Origin: UBA2030 sp049969475
GTDB taxonomy: Bacteria > Bacteroidota > Bacteroidia > Bacteroidales > TTA-H9
Length of the DNA stretch: 64,000 nt
Assembly (NCBI GenBank): GCA_049969475.1
Contig: JBMFOU010000018.1
Location: forward strand, 1-64,000
Direction: 5' to 3'
Below are positions 32,708 through 41,483 of the stretch, piece after piece. A program made the translations under genes and the position numbers. Position 1 is the first letter of the stretch. Each line of letters begins with the position of its first letter. The notes below the pieces were generated by a model. That model saw only the letters and a list, made by a program, of their open reading frames with translations. It was not told the DNA's origin and ran no database searches.

Positions 32708-34181
32708 CAAGTTCAAACTTTCCACGCAACAAATCCTTATCTACAGCCTGGGCAATATAGCCACCAAGGTTGCGGGTTTTGTGCTTCTGCCCTTGTTTGC
32801 TACTCATATCCCCATCAACGATTATTCGGCCGTAGTATTGCTGGAGCCTGTCTGGCAGCTATTGTCGGCGGTTTTGGCATTGAGTCTTCCAACGGCCTTA
32901 CTTCGCTGGTTGGCCCCAGAGCATGATATCCAGCGGCAGAAAAGTTTGGTATTTACCGTGCTGGCAGCTCTCTTGCTTTTGCTCATTGTATTTAATCTGC
33001 TGGCCTGGCCTATAAATCACTTCCTGGCTAATCGGGGATTTTATTCAGATATAAATTACAAAAGCTATCTCAATATTTCCTTTCTGCTGGTTTCTTTTGA
33101 TATATTAAATCTGTTGGTTCTTAGTTTACTGCGATTTAGAGAAAAACCTGTACAATATGTGGTTTTAAATATCATAAAACTAACCGCCAATATTTTATTA
33201 AATGTATTGTTTCTGGTAAAATTTAACCTGGGTGTAGCGTCTGTATTTCTCAGTCAACTGGTAGCCAGTATATTACTAAACATTCTATCTTTGCCGTTTT
33301 TGCTTCGCAACCTCAAACTGGTTTTTCTTCCTGGGCCACTACGCGAAATGCTTGCTTATGGTTTTCCTCTGATTTTTACCACCGTATCTTCTATTGTTCT
33401 ATCCCTTGGCGACCGTTATATTATCGAACATTTTATGTCGTCTACCGATACTGCCATTTATGGTATTGGTTATAAATTCGGAGGAATTCTCAATATGTTT
33501 ATCATTCAGTCGTTTCAGCTGGGTTTTTTGCCTTTTGCCTATAAAATGCTGAATGATCCCGGGGCTCCGCGTTTTTTTGCGCGAATGTTTACTTACTTCA
33601 TACTGGCCCTTGTTTTTCCAGGATTGTTACTGGCTATGTTTTCCCGCGAGATTGTCGTCCTTTTTACCCTTAATCAGCCAGGCTATTCAGCTGCTTACGC
33701 TGTTATTCCCATGGTGACCCTGGGCTTTATTTTTAAGGGGAGTCAATATTATTTCTCTTTGGGGCTACATTATGTAAAGCGAACATCCTACAATGCCTGG
33801 ATAGTTATGTTGTGTGCGGCGTTTAGCCTAATTATGAATTTTTTGCTGGTCCCTCGTTTGGGGATTTATGGATCAGCTCTGGTGCTGGTGCTTTCCAATC
33901 TCTTGATGAGTCTGTTGTTTTATTATTTTGCCCAGCGATTGTATCCTATTCGTTTTGAGTGGAAACGAGTAGGATTGCTCGCAGCGCTGGGGATAGGATT
34001 TTATGCGGTGGCAAGTATATTTTCGGGTATGAGTTTATACATGGGGTTGTTTGCCAAAGTTATACTTGCTTTGCTTTTCCCGCTGGGGCTGTATTGGTTC
34101 GGATTTTTCGATAAGGACGAGAAGAACCGGCTCAGGCAGGGCCTTCATGGGATATTATCATTCATAGGAATAGGAAAATAA
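32700..34181 (+). CDS. Polysaccharide/lipid-linked oligosaccharide flippase (Wzx/MurJ-type MOP family)
   Basis: A 493-residue membrane protein with about 13-14 hydrophobic helices. It begins KLSTQQILIYSLGNIATKVAGFVLLPLFATHIP, the classic opening of the polysaccharide_synt family, and has the expected pseudo-repeat of two bundles. It likely flips undecaprenyl-linked sugar units. Overlaps the methyltransferase gene by 8 bp and lies 8 bp before gpsA. It is the export step of the cluster formed with the two glycosyltransferases. Confidence 0.87.
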   Translation: MFDKFKLSTQQILIYSLGNIATKVAGFVLLPLFATHIPINDYSAVVLLEPVWQLLSAVLALSLPTALLRWLAPEHDIQRQKSLVFTVLAALLLLLIVFNLLAWPINHFLANRGFYSDINYKSYLNISFLLVSFDILNLLVLSLLRFREKPVQYVVLNIIKLTANILLNVLFLVKFNLGVASVFLSQLVASILLNILSLPFLLRNLKLVFLPGPLREMLAYGFPLIFTTVSSIVLSLGDRYIIEHFMSSTDTAIYGIGYKFGGILNMFIIQSFQLGFLPFAYKMLNDPGAPRFFARMFTYFILALVFPGLLLAMFSREIVVLFTLNQPGYSAAYAVIPMVTLGFIFKGSQYYFSLGLHYVKRTSYNAWIVMLCAAFSLIMNFLLVPRLGIYGSALVLVLSNLLMSLLFYYFAQRLYPIRFEWKRVGLLAALGIGFYAVASIFSGMSLYMGLFAKVILALLFPLGLYWFGFFDKDEKNRLRQGLHGILSFIGIGK

Positions 34182-34189
34182 AAATATTT

Positions 34190-35182
34190 ATGGAAGCATA
34201 TAAGTTGTTTACTTTTAATCGGGTAGTTGTGGTTGGCGGGGGAGCCATAGGAACTGCCCTTGCCAATGCACTGGCCTATAACGAAAAAACAAATACCCAT
34301 ATATACAGCATTGAGCCCGAAGTGGTGGATGAAATCAATAGTAGAAGACACAACACGAAATATTTCCCCGGGGTCAGGCTTATGGAGGGATTTACTGCCA
34401 CGACGGACGTTGAGGTACTTCGGCAGGCCGAAGTTGTATTTATGGCTATTCCATCGGTAGCGGTGGTTGATTTTGTTCGCAACTATGCGTCATTACTTCA
34501 ACCCGAGGCCACAATTGTCAACCTGGCCAAGGGTTTTGGCCCTCAGGGAAGAACCATTTCTGAGGTACTAACAGAAGAGTTTCCTTTTGCGGTAGCTGCC
34601 ATGAAAGGGCCTTCGTTTGCCCGAGAGCTCATACAGGGAAGTCCTACGGGCTTCACCATTGGTTGCACCCAGCCCGGCCTCTGGCATGCTTTCGAGGAAC
34701 TGTTTGAACCCACTCCGGTATATGTCGATTTTTCGAAAGACCTTCGGGGTGTTGAGCTACTAAGTATTCTAAAGAATATTTATGCCATTGCCGTAGGCAT
34801 TATGGATGCGCAGTTTAATACGGCCAATCTGCGTTTTCTTTTCCTTACGCGGGCCACAGCCGAAATGCGCGAGCTTATGCTTATGTACGGAGGGAAGAAA
34901 CCCACCATGTTTAAGTACTGCGGATTTGGTGATTTCGGACTGACGGCTCTCAACGACCTGTCGCGCAACCGCACCCTGGGATTGCTTATTGGTAAAGGAT
35001 TTTTTAATGAGCAGATTTCGGAGAAGGTTTTACTGGAAGGGAAAATTGCCGTAAATATTTTCTGCGAACATTTGCAGGGTCGGGGCCGATTGGCGGAGTT
35101 TCCTATTATTCAGGGGATTTACGAAATATTTAATGGCAAGCTCGACCGGGGAGCCTTTGCCCGAAAGATGCTGTCGAAATAA
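34190..35182 (+). CDS. gpsA: Glycerol-3-phosphate dehydrogenase (NAD(P)+)
   Basis: A 330-residue dehydrogenase that makes sn-glycerol-3-phosphate from dihydroxyacetone phosphate for phospholipids. The N-terminal dinucleotide-binding loop is VVVVGGGAIGTALANALA, with the catalytic lysines in NLAKGFG and LLSILKNIYAIAVGI. The motif normally GLGDLxLT reads CGFGDFGLTAL. The NTANLRFLFLTRATAEM segment is a variation on the usual GxNxxAxLxxRGxxE pattern, so it is a divergent member. It may serve lipid supply or glycerol-phosphate decoration in this polysaccharide region. It ends 3 bp before the convergent glycosyltransferase gene. Confidence 0.86.
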   Translation: MEAYKLFTFNRVVVVGGGAIGTALANALAYNEKTNTHIYSIEPEVVDEINSRRHNTKYFPGVRLMEGFTATTDVEVLRQAEVVFMAIPSVAVVDFVRNYASLLQPEATIVNLAKGFGPQGRTISEVLTEEFPFAVAAMKGPSFARELIQGSPTGFTIGCTQPGLWHAFEELFEPTPVYVDFSKDLRGVELLSILKNIYAIAVGIMDAQFNTANLRFLFLTRATAEMRELMLMYGGKKPTMFKYCGFGDFGLTALNDLSRNRTLGLLIGKGFFNEQISEKVLLEGKIAVNIFCEHLQGRGRLAEFPIIQGIYEIFNGKLDRGAFARKMLSK

Positions 35183-35185
35183 GGG

Positions 35186-36481
35186 CTATCGGAGCTGTTG
35201 GATAATTTGAGCCAGACGATGAGTAAGGGCCGGCCGGGAATATTTTACGGCGGCCTCTGAGGGTACGTGTGTCTCGCTCCGGTGTTGATAAATTTCTAAT
35301 AACCACTCAGCCAGAGCCTCCGCATCGTCGTAGGCAATCATTCGCCCTGCACCGGTTTCACTCAGTATGGCGGCCGCATCTCCCTCCACGGGCCCCAGCC
35401 CTGCGATAGGAACCCCCGTGGCCAGGTATTCAAACAGCTTTCCGGTGAGTATGCCCTCGTTATTACTTACCTTGGGAATAATCAGCAGCAAAGCATCGGC
35501 ACATTGCATGCGGCTTATCGCTTCGCTGTGGGGCACATAGGGACTGATTTTTACTCTTTCCCCTAAGTTGCATTTTATAAATGTTTCCTGCAATTGAGGA
35601 GACGCCTTGCCCACTACCTGAAGTATGATGTCCTGAATGCTATGCCTGTTGCTTAATATTTGAAAAGCTTTAGCCAATGCCTCCACCGGATAATCGGACG
35701 AGAGCGTACCCGTATAAACCAGGGTGAATTGCTCGTTTTTTCCCCGGCAGGGCTTTTCGGGGAAATCCACCGGGTCGTAGCCGTTAGGAATTACATGGAT
35801 TTTTTCTGGGGTGATGCGGGGCGACTTGGTGAGAAAAAGCCGCTTAAGAGCCTCGCTGACCACAAGGACAGCATCGGCTTCCTCGAGTACCCGGCGCTCG
35901 TAGGCCGCATCTTTTTTTCTGATCCAGGGCAGATGCCGAAATTCCTTGTAGTAATAAATGTCGGTCCAGGGGTCGCGCAGGTCGGCAATCCAGGGAAGGC
36001 CAGTACGTTTTTTCAGTTGCTGGCCGGCTAATTGGGTGCTATGCGGAGGCGACGAAGTGATGAGGGCCAATGGTTGGTATTTTCCGATGACCTCCAGGGC
36101 CTGTCGTATGAGGAATCGGTTCCATCCCCTTCGTGGGTCGGGGACAAAAAGGTTGCCCCGGATGAAACGTGCCAGGGTTTCCAGGCGACCCGGCTTTCCC
36201 TCACCGGCAAAACCGGGCTTGGGCATTTTATTTTTCCCGGTCAGTTTTTCATATAGGGCGAAAGGCTCGAAGGTGGGGGTTCGAAACACCAGGGCCTCCG
36301 GGGGTATGTCCTTTTCCAGTCCGGGATCCAGCAGGGGGTAATAGGCCCTTTCGGGATCGACGGTGATGACTAGCGGTTGAAATCCTTGCGCTGGAAGGTA
36401 TTTTACAAATTTGAGCGGGCGCTGAACACCGGGTCCCCCACTGGGTGGCCAGTAATACGTTATCATCAACACCCGCTCCAT
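35186..36481 (-). CDS. Glycosyltransferase family 4 protein (second in region)
   Basis: A 431-residue GT-B glycosyltransferase. It opens ERVLMITYYWPPSGGPGVQRPLKFVKYLP, contains the IPNGYDPVDFP linker and the donor-site segment GILTGKLFEYLATGVPIAGLG, with the glutamate of the ExxxxG pattern. No signal peptide; peripheral membrane association is likely. It starts 3 bp after the YfhO-like gene, so it shares that promoter, and converges on gpsA. It probably adds a sugar in the same surface glycan pathway, but the donor is unknown. Confidence 0.87.
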   Translation of the reverse strand: MERVLMITYYWPPSGGPGVQRPLKFVKYLPAQGFQPLVITVDPERAYYPLLDPGLEKDIPPEALVFRTPTFEPFALYEKLTGKNKMPKPGFAGEGKPGRLETLARFIRGNLFVPDPRRGWNRFLIRQALEVIGKYQPLALITSSPPHSTQLAGQQLKKRTGLPWIADLRDPWTDIYYYKEFRHLPWIRKKDAAYERRVLEEADAVLVVSEALKRLFLTKSPRITPEKIHVIPNGYDPVDFPEKPCRGKNEQFTLVYTGTLSSDYPVEALAKAFQILSNRHSIQDIILQVVGKASPQLQETFIKCNLGERVKISPYVPHSEAISRMQCADALLLIIPKVSNNEGILTGKLFEYLATGVPIAGLGPVEGDAAAILSETGAGRMIAYDDAEALAEWLLEIYQHRSETHVPSEAAVKYSRPALTHRLAQIIQQLR

Positions 36482-36484
36482 AAC

Positions 36485-38953
36485 TCAGGATTTCTTCTCT
36501 GCTTTAGTAAAAAAGGCTTTTTTCATTTCGATGGCCAGCATTCCCATGAAAAGGAAGAGCAGGAGCAATGAGCCGGCCAGGGCTATTTTTTCACCTATGA
36601 AGTATGCCCTGGGCTCAAACCGAAATTCGAGGGTATGCTTTCCTTCGGGAACAACCATGGCTCTGAGCACATAGTTGGCCCTGAAATGAGGCGCCGGATT
36701 ACCGTCTATATAAGCCTGCCAGCCATGTGGGTAATAAATTTCGCTGAATACGGCCAGTTGCGGTTTGGCGGCTTCATATTCATAAACCAGCTTGTTGGGC
36801 TGATATTCCCTAAGCCGAATGTGAGCCGTGGAATCGTGAGTTATTGTTACTCCCTGAAGATAAGAACTGAAGCGTTGGTCAACGATGGCAGTTTCGGCCG
36901 GCAGGAAGTTACTTAGGGCCTCCATCTCTTCATCGGCATTTTTTACCAGTCGGTAGCCTGCCACAAACCAGGCATTGCCCAGGGCATCCAGGTTGATCTG
37001 TACTTCCGGTTGTCCATTCTTTCCTTTTAGGATAAAATATTTGGTATTGAGCATGTTGAGCACTTGTAGATTGTTTTTGGCAATCTGCAGTTCGATGAGT
37101 TCCTGGTAACGTTTAAGTTTGGCCCCATGGTACCCCCCAATCGATTTGTGGAAATAGGAAGTGCGGGCATCATTGAAGGTGTTGGTAGTCAAATTGAGCA
37201 CCCTGAAATGGGGGTCGGTATCTTTCAGAATAAATTTATCAGCTTCCGTAGGATTGAAAAAGGCTTCGAGGCGTCGGGGACTCTCGAATTTCGATTCATT
37301 TACATAGCGTTTATTTATAAAGAACAAATCAGCAAATACAAGTATGCCCAGCCCGGCAATCAAAATGGTCTTGTTTACTTTGCGGTTAATAGCATAGAAA
37401 AATAGGAGGAGGGCACCGAGGGTTATGAAAAAGAAGCTGCGGATGGCATCGGTTTTAAAGATATCCATTCGAATATCTTTTAAACTGGCAATAAAGGCAT
37501 TGAGTTGAGCCGGGTCGGTGCCTTGCTTGCGAAATTCGTCGAATTGTTGCACTTCCTGGGCAGAGAGGAAGTTGAAGAAAGTTCCGGGCATCAGGTAAAA
37601 CAGAAGTGATAATCCTCCCGTGAGGGCATATGCGATTATGAGGTATTTTTGGAAGGTCTTCTTTTCCGGGGCCGAATCAGGTGGGCGACTTATGATTTGC
37701 CACAAGGCCAGCACAGCCAGCAAGGGCATGGTGAGCTCTGCAATAACCAGAATCATCGATACGGCTCTGAATTTATTGTAGAGCGGAAAGTGGTCGAGGA
37801 AGAAATCGCTCAGGGGCATGAAATTGCGTCCCCAGGCCAGCATAATAGAGAGGATCGTAGCTACCAACAATCCCCATTTAAGGCTGCCCTTTACCCATAG
37901 TAATCCCAAAACAAACAGGAAGACAATGAGTGCTCCCACATATACCGGTCCTGAAGTAAAGGGCTGATCGCCCCAGTAATGGTTCCATTGGGCCAAGGTC
38001 TTACGAAAAGCGGGGTCAGCTTTTTCGAGTGCTTTTTCATTATTTCCCAGGTAATCGGTAGCGCCTCCTTTCACGTTGGGAATCAGTAGCGACCACGACT
38101 CTCCTACACCATAGCTCCACTGGGTGGCATAGTCCTTGTCGAGTCCAGAGGTCTTAACCTCCATGTTGTGTGTGAGCTCCGATTTGCCCCGCGTGGTTTC
38201 CTTGCTGTATTCCAGTGTGGTCCACAGGTTGGTAATATTGGGCAAAATGGCAAGTAAAGCCGCCACAATCAAAACCCCCGTCGCTTGGCTGAAAGCCAAC
38301 ACTTGTTTATTACGAATGGCATCCACCAGAAAGCCTATCCAGAGAATGAGCACTATGAGCAGGAAATAGTAAGCAATTTGTAGGTGATTGGTGTAAATTT
38401 CAAGGGCTGCAAAAAGGGCCGTAAGTATGCCTCCGGTAAGCAGTCGGCCTCGCAAGGTGATAAGAATGCTTCCGAGCAAGGGTGCCATGTAGGCAATGGC
38501 GTGGGCTTTGGTATTGTGTCCTGCTTCAAGAATAATTATGAAATACGTTGAAAATCCGTACGCCAGGGCCCCGACTATCGCCAGCCAGGGACTCACCCCC
38601 ATGATAACCAATAGGAAGAAAAAGCCTAAGAAGTATAAAAATACATAGTCGGCTGGCCGGGGCAATCCCAGACGGAAAAACCGGTCAACATAGGCCATCA
38701 GATTGGCTTTGTATTTCACCGAAATCTGATAAGCCGGCATTCCTCCGAACATGCTATTGGTCCAAAGGGCTTCCTTGCCGGTTTTTTCCCGGTAATCCTG
38801 GATTTCTTTCGACATTCCTTTAAAGTTGGTAATGTCGCCCTGAATGAGTTGTTGTCCCTGAAAGAGGGGGGTAAAAAGTAATACGGTGGCCAGCAGAAAG
38901 ATTATGAACGCTGCCAGATAGGGAATAAGTTTACCTACAATTTGTTTGTTCAT
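36485..38953 (-). CDS. YfhO-family membrane protein
   Basis: An 822-residue polytopic protein with around 13 hydrophobic segments. It matches YfhO, whose members look like GT-C-type enzymes acting with lipid-linked sugars. The early loop after the first helix includes QGDITNFKGMSKEIQDYREKTG and FGGMPAYQISVKYKAN, both typical. The C-terminal soluble part contains LVYEYEAAKPQLAVFSEIYYPHGWQAYIDG, a strongly conserved YfhO beta-sandwich region. In Gram-positive species YfhO is linked to lipoteichoic acid glycosylation; in this phylum the substrate is unknown. It is co-transcribed with the glycosyltransferase at 35186-36481. Confidence 0.87.
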   Translation of the reverse strand: MNKQIVGKLIPYLAAFIIFLLATVLLFTPLFQGQQLIQGDITNFKGMSKEIQDYREKTGKEALWTNSMFGGMPAYQISVKYKANLMAYVDRFFRLGLPRPADYVFLYFLGFFFLLVIMGVSPWLAIVGALAYGFSTYFIIILEAGHNTKAHAIAYMAPLLGSILITLRGRLLTGGILTALFAALEIYTNHLQIAYYFLLIVLILWIGFLVDAIRNKQVLAFSQATGVLIVAALLAILPNITNLWTTLEYSKETTRGKSELTHNMEVKTSGLDKDYATQWSYGVGESWSLLIPNVKGGATDYLGNNEKALEKADPAFRKTLAQWNHYWGDQPFTSGPVYVGALIVFLFVLGLLWVKGSLKWGLLVATILSIMLAWGRNFMPLSDFFLDHFPLYNKFRAVSMILVIAELTMPLLAVLALWQIISRPPDSAPEKKTFQKYLIIAYALTGGLSLLFYLMPGTFFNFLSAQEVQQFDEFRKQGTDPAQLNAFIASLKDIRMDIFKTDAIRSFFFITLGALLLFFYAINRKVNKTILIAGLGILVFADLFFINKRYVNESKFESPRRLEAFFNPTEADKFILKDTDPHFRVLNLTTNTFNDARTSYFHKSIGGYHGAKLKRYQELIELQIAKNNLQVLNMLNTKYFILKGKNGQPEVQINLDALGNAWFVAGYRLVKNADEEMEALSNFLPAETAIVDQRFSSYLQGVTITHDSTAHIRLREYQPNKLVYEYEAAKPQLAVFSEIYYPHGWQAYIDGNPAPHFRANYVLRAMVVPEGKHTLEFRFEPRAYFIGEKIALAGSLLLLFLFMGMLAIEMKKAFFTKAEKKS

Positions 38954-38988
38954 GATTCAATGCGTTATGATGTAATCAGGGAAAGCTG

Positions 38989-38996
38989 CAAAGATA
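38989..38996 (-). promoter_or_regulatory. -7 promoter element (TATCTTTG) for the YfhO-glycosyltransferase unit
   Basis: A perfect TAnnTTTG on the minus strand, about 36 bp before ATG 38953. Confidence 0.62.
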
Positions 38997-39074
38997 ACAA
39001 ACCCATCGGGCCAGGCCAAAATGCTTGCTCAAAGCCTTAATATGGGAAGATGTGTTGATACCCCATGAAAAATG

Positions 39075-39108
39075 AAAGGGTTGCCGGTATTTGCTGCGGC
39101 AACCCTTT
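39075..39108 (-). terminator. Terminator of the S46 peptidase gene
   Basis: A perfect 12-bp stem (AAAGGGTTGCCG/CGGCAACCCTTT) with a 10-nt loop. On the minus strand it is followed by CATTTTTC. It lies 23 bp after the peptidase stop codon. Confidence 0.85.
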
Positions 39109-39130
39109 CGGTAGATGAGCTTACTGGGTA

Positions 39131-41368
39131 TTATTGAACTATGTTCAATTCATCAATCAGGCGTTGGCAGCCTCCCAACTTATCGATGATGAACAGTACA
39201 TAGCGGATGTCAACTGAAATGGTACGCTGGAGGTTGGGTTCGAAAGCTATGTCCCCACTCATGGCTTCCCAATTGCCGTCGAAGGCGATGCCAATGAGCT
39301 GCCCATTGGCGTTAATGACCGGGCTTCCGGAGTTTCCTCCCGTAATATCGGTGTTGGTCAGGAAGCAGGTAATGATGTCTTTTTTACCATTTATTTCCAC
39401 ACCGTAACGGCCAAAGTCTTTCTTTTCGTAGAGCTCTTTAAGTTTAGCATCCACCACAAATTCGGGATTCGAGGGGTCTTCCTTTTCCATGACACCTGTA
39501 AGGGTGGTTACCAGATCGTAGTGAACGGCGTCGGCGGGATAGTAGTCGAGTACACTGCCATAGGTCATGCGCAAGGTACTGTTGGCATCGGGGGCGTAAA
39601 ACTTTTCTGGGTTCATTTGCCTGAGCCCGTCCACAAAGAGGCGATATCCTTTATTCATAATCTTTTCAGGCTCAGTATTCTGGGCCATAAGTCCCATGTA
39701 ATAGCTTCTCACCTTCGCAGCCATGTCGAAAGCGGGGTCTTTGGCCATTTTTTTGGCAGAAGGATGGGCCAGGAATTCATTCAGTTTTTCTTGCGAGGCA
39801 AATATACTCTTGCTATATACCTCTTCGGCCCAGCGATTGAAATCACCCTTGTATTTTTTCTCGAGACGCTGGAAAATATCGGGGCGGTATTGCTGACCTA
39901 CATTATTGTAATAGAGCTGCATAAGTCCGGCAAAAAGTTTCTGGTCGGTGGGGGCGTTGTAGTCTTTGTAAAAGTCGGCCGCCCGTTTTTTGATTCTTTC
40001 AATCGTAGCGGTGATTTTTTTGTCCAGCTCTTCTTTTTCAGATCCCTTGGCTTTTTCTGCTTTTTCGAGAAGATCGTAGAGACCGGAGGTGCGCATGGCG
40101 AACAGGAGGATTTCAGGTCCCTGAAAGACAGCTTCCATCATATAGGTCTGCGGAATTACATAGGGAGCCTGCTGGCGCATTCCCTGACGAATAAACTCTA
40201 ATGCCTCGCCATACTGAGCTTGACGTTCTGGATTCTGTCCGGCCCATTTCAAAAATTGGTCTTCAATTTTCCTTTTTTGTTCAGCCACGTTGAGGCGTTT
40301 TAGCCCCCGGGTCTGGCCAATGAAATATTTCCAGTAGTTACTGGTTTGGGCATATTTGGCCGCATACATCAGATTGATACGGGGATCGGCATCCATGTCT
40401 TCCTTCATGATTTTTAGCTTCAGGTCACGGATTTTAACGATAGTTGGGTTGGTTTCGTTGATGGCCTGTTCTACGCCCCAGGAGGTCATGAAGCGGTCGG
40501 TGCTGCCAGGAAAACCCCAAATCATGGCATAATCATCTTTTTGAACTCCTTTGAGAGAAATGGGAAGGAAGTGTTTGGGTTTTAGCGGTACATTGTCTTT
40601 GCTGTAAGGAGCAGGTGAACCGTCGGGGGCAGTGTAGATTCTGAAAATGGAAAAATCACCCGTGTGCCGGGGCCACATCCAGTTGTCGGTATCGCCGCCA
40701 AACTTACCGATGGAAGATGGGGGAGTTCCTACTAGGCGAACATCCAGATAGGTTTGATATACAAAAAGATAAAATTCGTTACCAAAGAAAAACGATTTAA
40801 CGGTGCAGTTGTATTTTCCATTTTCTGAGGCTTCTTTTTTAATTTCCTCCATGGCCTTGCTAATAGCCTCCTCCCGGGCGTCTTCACTCATGTCAGGGGT
40901 TACATGTTCTAAAACACGGCGGGTTACATCCTCCATGCGTACCAGAATGCTGGCTGTAAGTCCTGGATTGGGAAGCTCCTCTTCGAAACTCATGGCCCAG
41001 AAACCATTGGTAAGAATGTCGTTTTCCAGGGTGCTGTGCTCTTGAATGTAACTATATCCGCAGTGGTGGTTGGTGAAAACCAGGCCCTGATCGGATACAA
41101 TTTCACCTGTGCAGAAATAGCCTTCGGGTTGACTGCCTGCAGCCAGCCCTACCACTGCATCTTTCAGGCTTGAATGATTGATGCTGTATAGTTCTTCGGG
41201 TGTGAGTTTAAGGCCTTTCTTTTGAAGATCAGTATAGTAGAGTCGATCTACAAACATAGGCAACCACATGCCCTCGTCGGGAAGAGCGACGGGAAAGGCC
41301 TGGGTTTGGTATATGCCCATGGTGAGCACCAAAGCCAATAAGATTTTGGAAACAAGATTTTTAATCAT
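39131..41368 (-). CDS. S46 family dipeptidyl-peptidase (DPP7/DPP11 family)
   Basis: A 745-residue periplasmic serine exopeptidase that removes dipeptides from N-termini. Signal peptide at about residues 1-24. The His of the triad is in VFTNHHCGYSY near residue 101, the Asp lies in the FGGDTDNWMWPRHTGDFS region, and the Ser is Ser680 in TGGNSGSPV. Eighteen residues after the serine is a glycine (FDGNWEAMSG). I recall that an arginine here marks the acidic-specific DPP11 and a glycine the hydrophobic-preferring DPP7, so DPP7-like specificity is inferred. It is monocistronic between its own promoter and terminator and could feed dipeptides to the POT transporter. Confidence 0.93.
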   Translation of the reverse strand: MIKNLVSKILLALVLTMGIYQTQAFPVALPDEGMWLPMFVDRLYYTDLQKKGLKLTPEELYSINHSSLKDAVVGLAAGSQPEGYFCTGEIVSDQGLVFTNHHCGYSYIQEHSTLENDILTNGFWAMSFEEELPNPGLTASILVRMEDVTRRVLEHVTPDMSEDAREEAISKAMEEIKKEASENGKYNCTVKSFFFGNEFYLFVYQTYLDVRLVGTPPSSIGKFGGDTDNWMWPRHTGDFSIFRIYTAPDGSPAPYSKDNVPLKPKHFLPISLKGVQKDDYAMIWGFPGSTDRFMTSWGVEQAINETNPTIVKIRDLKLKIMKEDMDADPRINLMYAAKYAQTSNYWKYFIGQTRGLKRLNVAEQKRKIEDQFLKWAGQNPERQAQYGEALEFIRQGMRQQAPYVIPQTYMMEAVFQGPEILLFAMRTSGLYDLLEKAEKAKGSEKEELDKKITATIERIKKRAADFYKDYNAPTDQKLFAGLMQLYYNNVGQQYRPDIFQRLEKKYKGDFNRWAEEVYSKSIFASQEKLNEFLAHPSAKKMAKDPAFDMAAKVRSYYMGLMAQNTEPEKIMNKGYRLFVDGLRQMNPEKFYAPDANSTLRMTYGSVLDYYPADAVHYDLVTTLTGVMEKEDPSNPEFVVDAKLKELYEKKDFGRYGVEINGKKDIITCFLTNTDITGGNSGSPVINANGQLIGIAFDGNWEAMSGDIAFEPNLQRTISVDIRYVLFIIDKLGGCQRLIDELNIVQ

Positions 41369-41426
41369 AAAATCAGGGGAATTTAAAATTAATGTTAGTT
41401 AGTGAAAAAAATACAATAAGTGGGTT

Positions 41427-41434
41427 CAAAATTA
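41427..41434 (-). promoter_or_regulatory. -7 promoter element (TAATTTTG) for the S46 peptidase
   Basis: A perfect TAnnTTTG on the minus strand about 60 bp before the start. The divergent ROK gene has only a weaker TTTCTTTG (41458-41465). Confidence 0.58.
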
Positions 41435-41483
41435 CCAATTTTTTGGAAATTATTTGGTTTCTTTGCATGGAAAAAATTGAGAG

